DNA of 64,000 nt, from assembly GCF_003590145.2 (NCBI RefSeq), contig NZ_CP060436.1, positions 468,001 through 532,000 on the forward strand, in the 5' to 3' direction. The notes under the pieces were generated by a model. The model made no database searches and was not told the DNA's origin. It saw nothing but the letters and a program-made list of their open reading frames with translations. Source of the stretch: Pseudooceanicola algae (GTDB lineage Bacteria > Pseudomonadota > Alphaproteobacteria > Rhodobacterales > Rhodobacteraceae). Made by a program: the position numbers and the translations under genes. Numbering within the stretch: position 1 is the stretch's first letter; the number at the start of each line of letters is the position of its first letter. Below are positions 56,632 through 64,000 of this stretch, one piece after another.

Positions 56632-57363
56632 ATGACGGGGACCACGGATATCTGCAGGACCACCTGCCTGGGGCTCGGCCTCGTGATGGCGCTTGCCATC
56701 ACGATCGGGCTTTCGGGTGGGATGCCGGTTCTGCTGGCCCTGGTTCTGGGTCTGTTGATCGCCGGGGCGGCCACCTCGCTGCTTCTGCGCATGGTCTGCG
56801 GGTCCGCCGCGGCGGGCGAGGGGCCGGTCGCCACGCTCCGCTCTCAGGTTGCCGAAGCCATGCATACCCCCGTGGGCGAGCCTGCGCCGGGTCAGACCCG
56901 TTCAAAGGCGGCGAAGGCCTCTGCGGCTGCCGAGCTTCCGGAAAAGGTGACGGCCCGGGACACGAAGAAGGCGCCAAAGCCGGCTGCCAAGAAGGGCGCG
57001 GCCAAAGCTGCCTCGAAGGCGGGCAAGAAGGCCGTTGCGGGCAAGGACGGCGCGAAGAAGAAAAAGACCCCGGCCAAGGGCGATGACCTGAAGCGGATCA
57101 AGGGCCTTGGCCCACGTTTCGAAAAGGCGCTGCACGAGGCCGGGATCACCGGTTTTGCCCAGCTTGCCGCCATGTCGCCGGCGGATTTCGAGGCGCTGGA
57201 AGCCGTCCGTCCCGGATTGGCCGCCCGTGCCGAAGGTGGTGACTGGACCGGCCAGGCCAAGGTGCTTGCGGTTGAGACTGCCGGTAGTGGCGGGGCCAAG
57301 CCCGCTTCGGGCAAGTCGGTATCCCGCAAGGCGGCGGCCGGTAAAGCCGGGGCAGGGGAATGA
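56632..57363 (+). CDS. Membrane-anchored protein with H1-like linker and helix-hairpin-helix domain
   Basis: A 243-residue protein with three parts. Two hydrophobic segments occupy about 12-29 and 31-55. A Lys/Ala-rich linker (about 88-150, with AKKGAAKAASKAGKK-type repeats) resembles histone H1 tails. A helix-hairpin-helix-like domain follows at 151-192 (DLKRIKGLGPRFEKALHEAG, then ITGFAQLAAMSPADF), and the tail is again Lys/Ala-rich. It lies between nuoE and nuoF, AGGAG is 13 bases before ATG 56632, and its stop shares ATGA with the next gene. HhH domains of this type appear at the C terminus of some NuoE and ribosomal L21 proteins. DNA, RNA or complex I contact are all possible. Confidence 0.75.
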   Translation: MTGTTDICRTTCLGLGLVMALAITIGLSGGMPVLLALVLGLLIAGAATSLLLRMVCGSAAAGEGPVATLRSQVAEAMHTPVGEPAPGQTRSKAAKASAAAELPEKVTARDTKKAPKPAAKKGAAKAASKAGKKAVAGKDGAKKKKTPAKGDDLKRIKGLGPRFEKALHEAGITGFAQLAAMSPADFEALEAVRPGLAARAEGGDWTGQAKVLAVETAGSGGAKPASGKSVSRKAAAGKAGAGE

Positions 57364-57611
57364 ATGCGATGACCGGGAATGGTTCCAAGGACATCGGCAA
57401 GGAAATGGCCCTCGCGCGCAAGGCGCGGATGGTTTCGATCGTGATCGCCGCCACCATGGTGATCTGGATGGCTGTTCAATTCATGGGCGGCAAGCTGGGG
57501 CTTCCGCCCCGCTATGCCTTCCTGTTCGATTTTGCCGCTCTCGGCGCCCTGATCTGGGCTCTGGTTGTGACACTGCAAATCTGGCGGCAGCGCCGGGATG
57601 ACAAAGGGTAA
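57360..57611 (+). CDS. Two-helix membrane protein in the nuo operon (DUF5337-like)
   Basis: An 83-residue protein: a Lys/Arg/Ala-rich N terminus (KEMALARKARM), membrane segments near 25-42 (VSIVIAATMVIWMAVQF) and 54-73 (FLFDFAALGALIWALVVTL), and a basic end WRQRRDDKG. Its ATG overlaps the upstream stop and nuoF starts four bases after it. I believe it corresponds to the Rhodobacterales family DUF5337, from memory. It could be an accessory complex I subunit or assembly factor. Confidence 0.72.
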   Translation: MNAMTGNGSKDIGKEMALARKARMVSIVIAATMVIWMAVQFMGGKLGLPPRYAFLFDFAALGALIWALVVTLQIWRQRRDDKG

Positions 57612-57614
57612 GAC

Positions 57615-58913
57615 ATGCTCAAGGACGAAGATCGCATCTTTACCAACCTCTACGGCATGCATGACCGGTCGCTGAAAGGCGCCCAGGCGCGTGGCCATTG
57701 GGATGGTACCAAAGGGATCCTCGACAAGGGTCGCGACTGGATCGTCGATCAGATGAAGGCCAGCGGGTTGCGCGGACGTGGCGGGGCAGGGTTCCCGACG
57801 GGTCTGAAATGGTCCTTCATGCCGAAGGAAACCGATGGGCGTCCGGCCTATCTGGTGGTCAATGCGGATGAATCGGAACCGGCGACATGCAAGGACCGCG
57901 AGATCATGCGCCATGATCCGCATACCCTGATCGAAGGCTGCCTGATCGCCTCCTTCGCCATGGGCGCGCATGCCAGCTACATCTACATTCGCGGCGAATA
58001 CATCCGCGAGCGCGAAGCCCTGCAGGCCGCCATCGACGAAGCCTATGACGCCGGGCTGATCGGCAAGAACGCCTGCGGTTCGGGCTGGGATTTCGATCTG
58101 TACCTGCACCACGGCGCCGGCGCCTATATCTGTGGCGAGGAAACCGCGCTGCTGGAAAGCCTGGAAGGCCGCAAGGGCATGCCCCGGATGAAGCCGCCCT
58201 TCCCGGCGGGCGCGGGTCTCTACGGCTGCCCGACCACGGTGAACAACGTGGAATCCATCGCCGTCTGCCCGACCATCCTGCGGCGCGGTCCGGAATGGTT
58301 CAGCTCCTTCGGGCGGCCGAACAACGCCGGCACCAAGCTGATGGCGCTGACGGGCCATGTGAACACTCCCTCGGTCTTCGAGGAACAGATGTCCCTGTCG
58401 GTGCGCGAGATCATCGAAAAGCACGGCGGTGGCGTTCGCGGCGGCTGGGACAACCTGAAGGCCATCATTCCCGGTGGGGCCTCTTGCCCGGTGCTGCCCA
58501 AGGAAGCTCTGGAAGACGCGATTTTCGATTTCGACTGGATGCGCGAGAACAAGTCGAGCTTCGGCACCGGCTGCATGATCGTGATGGACCAGAACACCGA
58601 TGTGATCAAAGCGGTCTGGCGCTTGTCGAAGTTCTTCAAGCACGAAAGCTGCGGCCAGTGTACGCCCTGCCGCGAAGGGACGGGCTGGATGATGCGGGTC
58701 ATGGACCGGCTGGTCTCCGGCGAAGCCGAGGTCGAGGAAATCGACATGTTGCTCGACGTGACCAAGCAGGTCGAAGGCCATACGATCTGTGCCCTCGGCG
58801 ATGCGGCCGCCTGGCCGATCCAGGGCCTGATCCGTCACTTCCGTGGCGAGATCGAGGACCGGATCAAGAAACAGAAGACCGGCCGGTCGACGACGGTCCT
58901 GGCGGCGAAATGA
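57615..58913 (+). CDS. nuoF: NADH-quinone oxidoreductase subunit F
   Basis: NuoF (51-kDa subunit) binds NADH, FMN and the [4Fe-4S] cluster N3. It has 432 residues. The NADH/FMN region is [21 protein letters not shown], then [13 protein letters not shown] and [19 protein letters not shown]. The N3 ligands are C346, C349, C352 ([10 protein letters not shown]) and C392 ([10 protein letters not shown]). AAAGGG precedes ATG 57615. The stop shares ATGA with a lipoprotein gene. Confidence 0.98.
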   Translation: MLKDEDRIFTNLYGMHDRSLKGAQARGHWDGTKGILDKGRDWIVDQMKASGLRGRGGAGFPTGLKWSFMPKETDGRPAYLVVNADESEPATCKDREIMRHDPHTLIEGCLIASFAMGAHASYIYIRGEYIREREALQAAIDEAYDAGLIGKNACGSGWDFDLYLHHGAGAYICGEETALLESLEGRKGMPRMKPPFPAGAGLYGCPTTVNNVESIAVCPTILRRGPEWFSSFGRPNNAGTKLMALTGHVNTPSVFEEQMSLSVREIIEKHGGGVRGGWDNLKAIIPGGASCPVLPKEALEDAIFDFDWMRENKSSFGTGCMIVMDQNTDVIKAVWRLSKFFKHESCGQCTPCREGTGWMMRVMDRLVSGEAEVEEIDMLLDVTKQVEGHTICALGDAAAWPIQGLIRHFRGEIEDRIKKQKTGRSTTVLAAK

Positions 58914-59317
58914 GCGGTATGCCGATCTTTGACACCCGCGCCGTGACCCGGACCGGCCTGCTGTCCGGCCGGGTGCGCCCTGTGGCGATTGCCGCGCTTC
59001 TTGGTCTGGCGCTTCTGCCGGGCTGCGAAGCTCTGCGGCGTGATCGGGGTGTTCCGGCCTTCGATGGTGTCGTCTTCGGCGCCAAGGTCAGTTCGGACGC
59101 CACCAACCCGGAAAACTTCACCATCGCCATCAACAAGCCTCAGCGGACACTGGCAGGCGCCAGCGAGGCCGGGCGTTACGAGGCGACGAAGTATTGCATC
59201 CAGACCTTCGGCAGTTCCGAGATGACATGGTACCAGGGGCCCGATCAATCGCGGACCCAGCCGGTCTTTGCGGATGACGGTGATCTGTTGCTGAGCGGGG
59301 CCTGCAAGGGATGGTAG
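58910..59317 (+). CDS. Small lipoprotein after nuoF, unknown function
   Basis: A 135-residue product whose ATG overlaps the nuoF stop. The lipoprotein-like signal ends LLPGC, with Cys near 39, after a 20-residue hydrophilic N terminus that is long for a signal; ATG 58919 would shorten it. The mature domain has [22 protein letters not shown], then [17 protein letters not shown] and LSGACKGW, with two Cys. It is a second envelope protein made from the nuo transcript. No family is recognised. Confidence 0.7.
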   Translation: MSGMPIFDTRAVTRTGLLSGRVRPVAIAALLGLALLPGCEALRRDRGVPAFDGVVFGAKVSSDATNPENFTIAINKPQRTLAGASEAGRYEATKYCIQTFGSSEMTWYQGPDQSRTQPVFADDGDLLLSGACKGW

Positions 59318-59496
59318 CAGGGCCGACATATGGGGACCGGATCCTTGCGGGACGGCGGGACATGGGCGGATCGCGTCTCATATTCCGGCGCCTGGCGGGG
59401 CGGTTATTGCATAACAGCGCCCGCGCGCTCCCTTCTAGCATGTCCGGTGCCGCTTTTGCGGCGACCGGGTCCACATGTGAAAAAGGAACCTGCAAG

Positions 59497-59952
59497 ATGA
59501 CCGATCATCCCCAAGTCGGCAAGACTACGCCCTTCGCCACCCGTTTGTCGCGCGGCCTGCTGGTGCTGGCCACCGGCGTGCTGATGACGAGCGCCGCCGC
59601 CGCCCAGGCCCGCCAACCCCTGCGCGAGGTCGAAGCGATCGACCAGAACATGCTCTGGGTGGCGATCGCCAGCGAGATCGGCGAAAAGTGCGACCGCATC
59701 GCGCCGCGCATGGCCAAGGGCTATCTGTTTCTCTACCAATTGCGCGACCAGGCGCTGGACATGGGCTACACCCGAGACGAGATCGAGGCCTATGTGACCA
59801 GCGACGCCGAAAAGGCGCGCATTCGTAAACTGGGCGAGGCCTATGCCGAATCCCAAGGACTGAATCCGGACGTGACGGCGGACCTGTGCAAGCTCGGCGA
59901 GATCGAGATGGCCAGGAGCAGCCAGATCGGCGTTCTGTTGAAAGAAAAGTGA
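59497..59952 (+). CDS. Secreted protein in the nuo operon (DUF5333-like)
   Basis: A 151-residue protein from ATG 59497, nine bases after AAGGA. The signal peptide (about 15-35, LSRGLLVLATGVLMTSAAAAQA) is followed by a helical domain with two Cys: IDQNMLWVAIASEIGEKCDRI, KGYLFLYQLRDQALDMGYTR and VTADLCKLGEIEM. I believe this is the Rhodobacterales family DUF5333, from memory. It lies six bases before nuoG. The 180 bases before it hold no further gene. Confidence 0.75.
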   Translation: MTDHPQVGKTTPFATRLSRGLLVLATGVLMTSAAAAQARQPLREVEAIDQNMLWVAIASEIGEKCDRIAPRMAKGYLFLYQLRDQALDMGYTRDEIEAYVTSDAEKARIRKLGEAYAESQGLNPDVTADLCKLGEIEMARSSQIGVLLKEK

Positions 59953-59958
59953 GCACCC

Positions 59959-61974
59959 ATGGCTGACCTTCGCAAGATCATCATCGACGACCAGGAGATC
60001 GAGGTGGATCCGGCCCTGACCCTGCTGCAGGCATGCGAGCAGGTTGGGGTCGAAGTGCCGCGTTTCTGCTATCACGAACGGCTCTCCATCGCCGGCAACT
60101 GCCGCATGTGCCTGGTCGAAGTCGTGGGTGGCCCGCCGAAACCGGCGGCCTCCTGCGCGATGCAGGTCAAGGATCTGCGCCCAGGTCCCGAAGGCGCACC
60201 GCCGGTGATCAAGACCACCAGCCCGATGGTCAAGAAGGCCCGCGAAGGGGTCATGGAATTCCTGCTGATCAATCACCCGCTGGATTGCCCGATCTGCGAT
60301 CAGGGTGGTGAATGCGACCTTCAGGACCAGGCCATGGCCTATGGCGTCGATTTCTCGCGCTACCGCGAACCCAAGCGGGCGACTGAGGATCTGGATCTCG
60401 GCCCGCTGGTCGAAACCCATATGACCCGCTGCATTTCCTGCACCCGCTGCGTGCGCTTCACGACCGAGGTCGCGGGCATCACTCAGATGGGCCAGACCGG
60501 GCGCGGCGAAGACGCCGAGATCACCTCGTATCTGAACGAGACGCTGAATTCGAACATGCAGGGCAATATCATCGACCTTTGTCCGGTCGGTGCGCTGGTG
60601 TCCAAGCCCTATGCCTTCACCGCCCGGCCCTGGGAATTGAGCAAGACCGAAAGCATCGATGTGATGGATGCGCTCGGCTCCAGCATCCGGGTCGACACCA
60701 AGGGTCGCGAAGTCATGCGGGTTCTGCCGCGCAACCATGACGGCGTGAACGAGGAATGGATTTCCGACAAGACGCGCTTTATCTGGGACGGTCTGCGCCG
60801 CCAGCGTCTGGACAAGCCCTTTGTCCGCGTCAACGGCAAGCTGACCCCGGCCACCTGGCCCGAAGCGCTGGCCGCCGCCGCCACGGCGATGCAGGGCAAG
60901 ACGGTGTCCGGCCTGATCGGCGATCTGGTCCCGGTCGAGGCCGCCTATGCGCTGAAAACCCTGATCGAAGGTCTGGGTGGTTCGGTCGAGGCGCGCACCG
61001 ACGGGGCGAAGCTGCCCGCCGGCAACCGCGCCGCCTATGCCGGAACCGCGTCGATCGAGGATCTCGACGAGGCGGCCTTCGTGCAGATCATCGGTGCCAA
61101 CCCGGCCATCGAGGCTCCGGTTCTGAACGCCCGTATCCGCAAGGCCTGGCTGCGCGGGGCCGAGGTTGGGCTGATCGGCCCGGCGGTCGATCTGACCTAT
61201 GAATACGCGCATATGGGCGAGGGCCGCGAAGCCCTGGTCGATCTGGCGAACAAGTCCTTCGACAAGGTCAGGGAAGTCCCGTCGGTCGTGATCGTCGGCA
61301 TGGGCGCCCTGACCGGCGACGACGGCGCGGCGGTTCTGGGCGCGGTCATGGACGCGGTGCAGAAATCCGGCAGCAAGTTGCTGGTGCTGCACACCGCCGC
61401 CTCGCGCGTGGGGGCGCTGGATATCGGTGCTGTCAGCGAAGGCGGGATCGACGCCGCGCTTGGCGCCGAGGTGATCTTCAACCTTGGGGCGGACGAAATC
61501 GACATCCCCGCCGGCCCGCTGGTGATCTATCAGGGCAGCCACGGGGATCGCGGGGCGCATCGCGCCGACATCATCCTGCCCGGTGCCGCCTATACCGAGG
61601 AAAACGGGCTGTTCGTGAACACCGAAGGGCGCCCCCAGCTTGCCATGCGGGCCGGTTTTGCGCCCGGTCAGGCCAAGGAAAACTGGGCCATCCTGCGCGC
61701 TCTGTCTGCCGAGGTGGGCCAGCCGCTGGCCTTCGACAGCCTCGCGCAACTGCGCAAGGCGCTGATCGCCGAAGTGCCGCACCTGGCGCTGATCGATCAG
61801 GTTCCGGCCAATACCTTCGAGATGCCGGAGTTCGGCGATCTTGGTCACGGGGCCTTTGCTCTGCCGATCCGGGATTTCTATCTGTCGAACCCGATCGCGC
61901 GCGCGTCCGAGGTCATGGCCGAATTGTCCCGCCTCGCGGCCGCACGCAACGCCGCGCCGATGGCGGCAGAATGA
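59959..61974 (+). CDS. nuoG: NADH-quinone oxidoreductase subunit G
   Basis: NuoG (75-kDa subunit) carries clusters N1b, N4 and N5. At 671 residues it is close to the mitochondrial-type length. The [2Fe-2S] ligands are C37, C48, C51 and C66. The N5 site is H106, C110, C113 and C119 ([14 protein letters not shown]). The N4 ligands are C158, C161, C164 and C208. A molybdopterin-oxidoreductase-like domain without cofactor residues follows (about 215-610). The stop shares ATGA with a small downstream frame. Confidence 0.97.
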   Translation: MADLRKIIIDDQEIEVDPALTLLQACEQVGVEVPRFCYHERLSIAGNCRMCLVEVVGGPPKPAASCAMQVKDLRPGPEGAPPVIKTTSPMVKKAREGVMEFLLINHPLDCPICDQGGECDLQDQAMAYGVDFSRYREPKRATEDLDLGPLVETHMTRCISCTRCVRFTTEVAGITQMGQTGRGEDAEITSYLNETLNSNMQGNIIDLCPVGALVSKPYAFTARPWELSKTESIDVMDALGSSIRVDTKGREVMRVLPRNHDGVNEEWISDKTRFIWDGLRRQRLDKPFVRVNGKLTPATWPEALAAAATAMQGKTVSGLIGDLVPVEAAYALKTLIEGLGGSVEARTDGAKLPAGNRAAYAGTASIEDLDEAAFVQIIGANPAIEAPVLNARIRKAWLRGAEVGLIGPAVDLTYEYAHMGEGREALVDLANKSFDKVREVPSVVIVGMGALTGDDGAAVLGAVMDAVQKSGSKLLVLHTAASRVGALDIGAVSEGGIDAALGAEVIFNLGADEIDIPAGPLVIYQGSHGDRGAHRADIILPGAAYTEENGLFVNTEGRPQLAMRAGFAPGQAKENWAILRALSAEVGQPLAFDSLAQLRKALIAEVPHLALIDQVPANTFEMPEFGDLGHGAFALPIRDFYLSNPIARASEVMAELSRLAAARNAAPMAAE

Positions 61975-62333
61975 CCCGATCCGCCGGGATCATAGGCGCC
62001 TTGACCGCAGTGCAGGGGGGGAATATCGCCCGCCTCACCGCGAAAAAGGCACGGGAAATACCCGTTGCGGGACCGGTCTGCGGTCCGGCAACAGGCGATA
62101 AATATGCCTCGGGTCGCGATGTTTCCGCGACCCTGCGAATTGTGCGGAACCGGGGCTACGGAATTGCAAGACATCTGCGTACAAATGTCTCCGAACGCTC
62201 TGGTCACCGGGTGGAAGATGCGGTTTATACCGTCTCGAACGCACGGCCTACAGGCAAACGGATCAACGACGCAGAAGTCGTCGTCGCGCAATGCGCGGAA
62301 CGGAATACCGACGGTGTGAGGACATATGGCTGA
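61971..62333 (+). CDS. Questionable 120-residue ORF between nuoG and nuoH
   Basis: This frame begins in the ATGA of the nuoG stop and ends inside nuoH, eight bases after its start. The product is basic, starts [19 protein letters not shown] and shows no known domain. The region is visibly less GC-rich than the flanking nuo genes. A second frame (62104-62319) with its own ribosome site competes with it, and only one of them is likely real. Confidence 0.35.
   Translation: MTRSAGIIGALTAVQGGNIARLTAKKAREIPVAGPVCGPATGDKYASGRDVSATLRIVRNRGYGIARHLRTNVSERSGHRVEDAVYTVSNARPTGKRINDAEVVVAQCAERNTDGVRTYG
62104..62319 (+). CDS. Alternative small ORF between nuoG and nuoH with a CxxC motif
   Basis: A 71-codon frame from ATG 62104, six bases after AGGCG, ending seven bases before nuoH. 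The product has a Cys pair in [18 protein letters not shown], then [17 protein letters not shown], which looks like a small zinc-ribbon-type protein; the C-terminal part is low-complexity. I find this frame slightly more protein-like than 61971-62333, but neither is proven. Confidence 0.4.
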   Translation: MPRVAMFPRPCELCGTGATELQDICVQMSPNALVTGWKMRFIPSRTHGLQANGSTTQKSSSRNARNGIPTV

Positions 62334-63366
62334 ATTTTTCACCTCTAACCCGCTAGGCGTGCTGCTGCTGATCATCGGCCAGATCCTTCTGATCGTGGTG
62401 CCGCTGCTGGTCTGCCTTGCCTTCCTGCTTTACGGCGACCGCAAGGTCTGGGCCGCGGTGCAGTTGCGGCGCGGACCCAACGTGGTGGGGGCCTTCGGCC
62501 TGCTGCAAAGCTTTGCCGACTTCCTGAAATACATCACCAAGGAAGTGGTGGTGCCTGCGGGCGCGGACAAGTTCGTCTTCTTCCTCGCCCCATTGCTCAG
62601 CTTTGTCCTGGCGATGATCACCTGGGCGGTCATGCCGTTCAACGAAGGCTGGGTGCTGGCGGATATCAACGTCGCGATCCTTTATGTCTTCGCCATTTCC
62701 TCGCTTGAGGTTTACGGCGTGATCATGGGGGGCTGGGCGTCGAACTCCAAGTATCCCTTCCTCGGCTCGCTGCGCTCTGCGGCGCAGATGATTTCCTACG
62801 AGGTCTCGATCGGCCTGATCATCATCGGTGTCATCATCTCCACCGGCTCGATGAACTTCAGCGATATCGTCCGGGCCCAGGATGGCGGGTATGGCCTGTT
62901 CTCCTGGTATTGGCTGCCCCACTTCCCGATGGTCTTCCTGTTCCTGATCTCGGCCCTGGCCGAAACCAACCGGCCGCCCTTCGACCTTCCCGAAGCGGAA
63001 TCCGAACTCGTCGCCGGCTACCAGGTGGAATACAGCTCGACCCCGTTCCTGCTGTTCATGATCGGCGAATACGTGGCCATCGTCATGATGTGCGCGCTGA
63101 TGACCACGCTGTTCTTCGGCGGCTGGCTGTCCCCGATCCCGGGTCTGCCCGACGGCTTCCTGTGGTTCTTCGGCAAGGCGCTGTTCGTCTTCTTCATCTT
63201 CGCAATGGTGAAGGCCGTCGTGCCGCGCTACCGCTACGACCAGTTGATGCGCATCGGTTGGAAGGTCTTCCTGCCCATGTCGCTGATCTGGGTCGTGCTG
63301 GTGGCTTTCCTTGCGAAATTCGAACTTTTCGGCGGCGCCTATGCCCGCTGGATGATTGGAGGCTGA
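62326..63366 (+). CDS. nuoH: NADH-quinone oxidoreductase subunit H
   Basis: NuoH is the eight-helix membrane subunit at the junction of the two complex I arms. It has 346 residues. Motifs are [18 protein letters not shown] (quinone-entry loop), [39 protein letters not shown] and [26 protein letters not shown], all strongly conserved in the family. nuoI starts three bases after the stop. Confidence 0.98.
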   Translation: MAEFFTSNPLGVLLLIIGQILLIVVPLLVCLAFLLYGDRKVWAAVQLRRGPNVVGAFGLLQSFADFLKYITKEVVVPAGADKFVFFLAPLLSFVLAMITWAVMPFNEGWVLADINVAILYVFAISSLEVYGVIMGGWASNSKYPFLGSLRSAAQMISYEVSIGLIIIGVIISTGSMNFSDIVRAQDGGYGLFSWYWLPHFPMVFLFLISALAETNRPPFDLPEAESELVAGYQVEYSSTPFLLFMIGEYVAIVMMCALMTTLFFGGWLSPIPGLPDGFLWFFGKALFVFFIFAMVKAVVPRYRYDQLMRIGWKVFLPMSLIWVVLVAFLAKFELFGGAYARWMIGG

Positions 63367-63369
63367 CCC

Positions 63370-63864
63370 ATGGCGAATGTCGATTATACCCGCGCCGCCA
63401 AGTACTTTCTGCTCATGGACATGTTCAAGGGGCTGAAAATGGGCATGAAGTACTTCTTCAAGCCCAAGGCGACGCTGAACTATCCGCATGAAAAGGGGCC
63501 TCTGTCGCCCCGGTTCCGCGGCGAACACGCGCTGCGTCGTTATCCCAACGGCGAAGAACGCTGCATTGCCTGCAAGCTTTGCGAAGCGATCTGCCCGGCG
63601 CAGGCCATCACCATCGACGCCGAACCGCGCGAGGACGGCAGCCGCCGCACCACGCGGTACGACATCGACATGACGAAATGCATCTACTGCGGCTTTTGTC
63701 AGGAGGCCTGCCCGGTCGATGCCATCGTCGAGGGGCCGAATTTCGAATTCGCGACCGAAACCCGCGAAGAGCTGTTCTATGACAAGGACAAGCTGCTGGA
63801 CAACGGCGCCCGCTGGGAAGCCGAGATCGCCCGCAACCTGGAGCTGGATGCGCCTTACAGATGA
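63370..63864 (+). CDS. nuoI: NADH-quinone oxidoreductase subunit I
   Basis: NuoI carries the two [4Fe-4S] clusters N6a and N6b. It has 164 residues. An N-terminal amphipathic segment ([24 protein letters not shown]) precedes the two ferredoxin motifs, [16 protein letters not shown] and [16 protein letters not shown]. The C-terminal part [20 protein letters not shown] is normal for the family. Confidence 0.98.
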   Translation: MANVDYTRAAKYFLLMDMFKGLKMGMKYFFKPKATLNYPHEKGPLSPRFRGEHALRRYPNGEERCIACKLCEAICPAQAITIDAEPREDGSRRTTRYDIDMTKCIYCGFCQEACPVDAIVEGPNFEFATETREELFYDKDKLLDNGARWEAEIARNLELDAPYR

Positions 63865-63930
63865 CGCGAGACAGCCGTCATATCCAAGCGGCCTGCCGCG
63901 ATGACCTGATCCGGAAGGGAGCAGACCGTC

Positions 63931-64000
63931 ATGACTGACAATATGAACCCGTTCGAATTCTTCATCCAGCAGGCTCAGGACATGGCCAAGTCGATGAACC
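63931..64000 (+). CDS. Start of a further gene after nuoI (3' end outside window)
   Basis: ATG 63931, seven bases after GGGAGC, opens a frame that runs off the window: MTDNMNPFEFFIQQAQDM, then AKSMN. This N terminus resembles Rhodobacterales proteins annotated as phasins or as carboxymuconolactone-decarboxylase-like proteins found near nuo genes. With 23 residues I cannot decide. nuoJ is not directly next, so at least one more non-complex I gene interrupts the operon here. Confidence 0.55.
   Translation, partial: MTDNMNPFEFFIQQAQDMAKSMN

Overview
This is a GC-rich chromosomal window from an alphaproteobacterium, most likely order Rhodobacterales (Rhodobacteraceae). The evidence is gene content and order: the end of the dcw division cluster (murB-ddl-ftsQ-ftsA-ftsZ) followed by lpxC and bamD, the cobS/cobT cobaltochelatase genes, and a nuo operon interrupted by extra small reading frames of the kind described as URFs in Rhodobacter capsulatus and Paracoccus denitrificans. 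GTG starts and ATGA-type stop/start overlaps are common. I saw no rRNA, tRNA, CRISPR array or intact mobile element. The window is mainly core housekeeping DNA, so most of the novelty lies in small accessory genes and intergenic signals.

Layout. 1-7,000: murB (3' end), ddl, ftsQ, ftsA, ftsZ, then lpxC: peptidoglycan precursors, divisome and lipid A. 7,100-11,600: bamD, recN and a ClC-type transporter. 11,700-17,700 (minus strand): a DUF427 protein, an M24 aminopeptidase P, cobT, a small secreted protein and cobS. 17,900-19,200: an ECF sigma factor with its probable anti-sigma factor. 19,400-22,200: small genes (a putative 57-residue membrane protein, a J-domain protein, BolA, a DUF4177 protein, a hotdog thioesterase) and a decayed, frameshifted gene. 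22,500-26,800 (minus): gatB and pepN. 27,000-31,700: a small membrane protein, a class I glutamine amidotransferase, and pntA-pntB. 32,000-40,300: a dipeptide/oligopeptide ABC transporter whose permeases and binding protein lie on the minus strand and whose double ATPase is divergent, followed by two M20 peptidases (argE-like and hippurate-hydrolase-like). This looks like a peptide or amino-acid scavenging module. 40,300-43,700 (minus): a GT4 glycosyltransferase, waaA and moaA. 43,800-45,450: a lipoprotein, an AlkD-like DNA repair protein and an IS5-type transposase remnant. 45,450-48,600 (minus): glmU-glmS. 48,800-52,200: gph, a DegT-type aminotransferase, creA and a GST. 52,600-64,000: nuoA-B-C-D-(lipoprotein)-E-(membrane/HhH protein)-(2-TM protein)-F-(lipoprotein)-(DUF5333-like)-G-(small ORF)-H-I and the start of one more gene.

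Functional themes. The window links envelope growth (murB/ddl, fts genes, lpxC, bamD, waaA, glmU/glmS) with respiratory and redox metabolism (complex I, transhydrogenase). In the nuo operon the accessory genes share stop/start overlaps with nuoD, nuoF and nuoG, so they are probably co-translated with complex I. The strangest of them is a membrane-anchored protein with a histone-H1-like Lys/Ala linker and a helix-hairpin-helix domain between nuoE and nuoF. Other points worth a second look are a 57-residue ORF with its own ribosome site and terminator at 19,477, an inverted repeat ahead of ftsZ, a strong ribosome site and ATG inside a palindrome just ahead of pntA, and a frameshifted secreted-protein gene at about 22,150.
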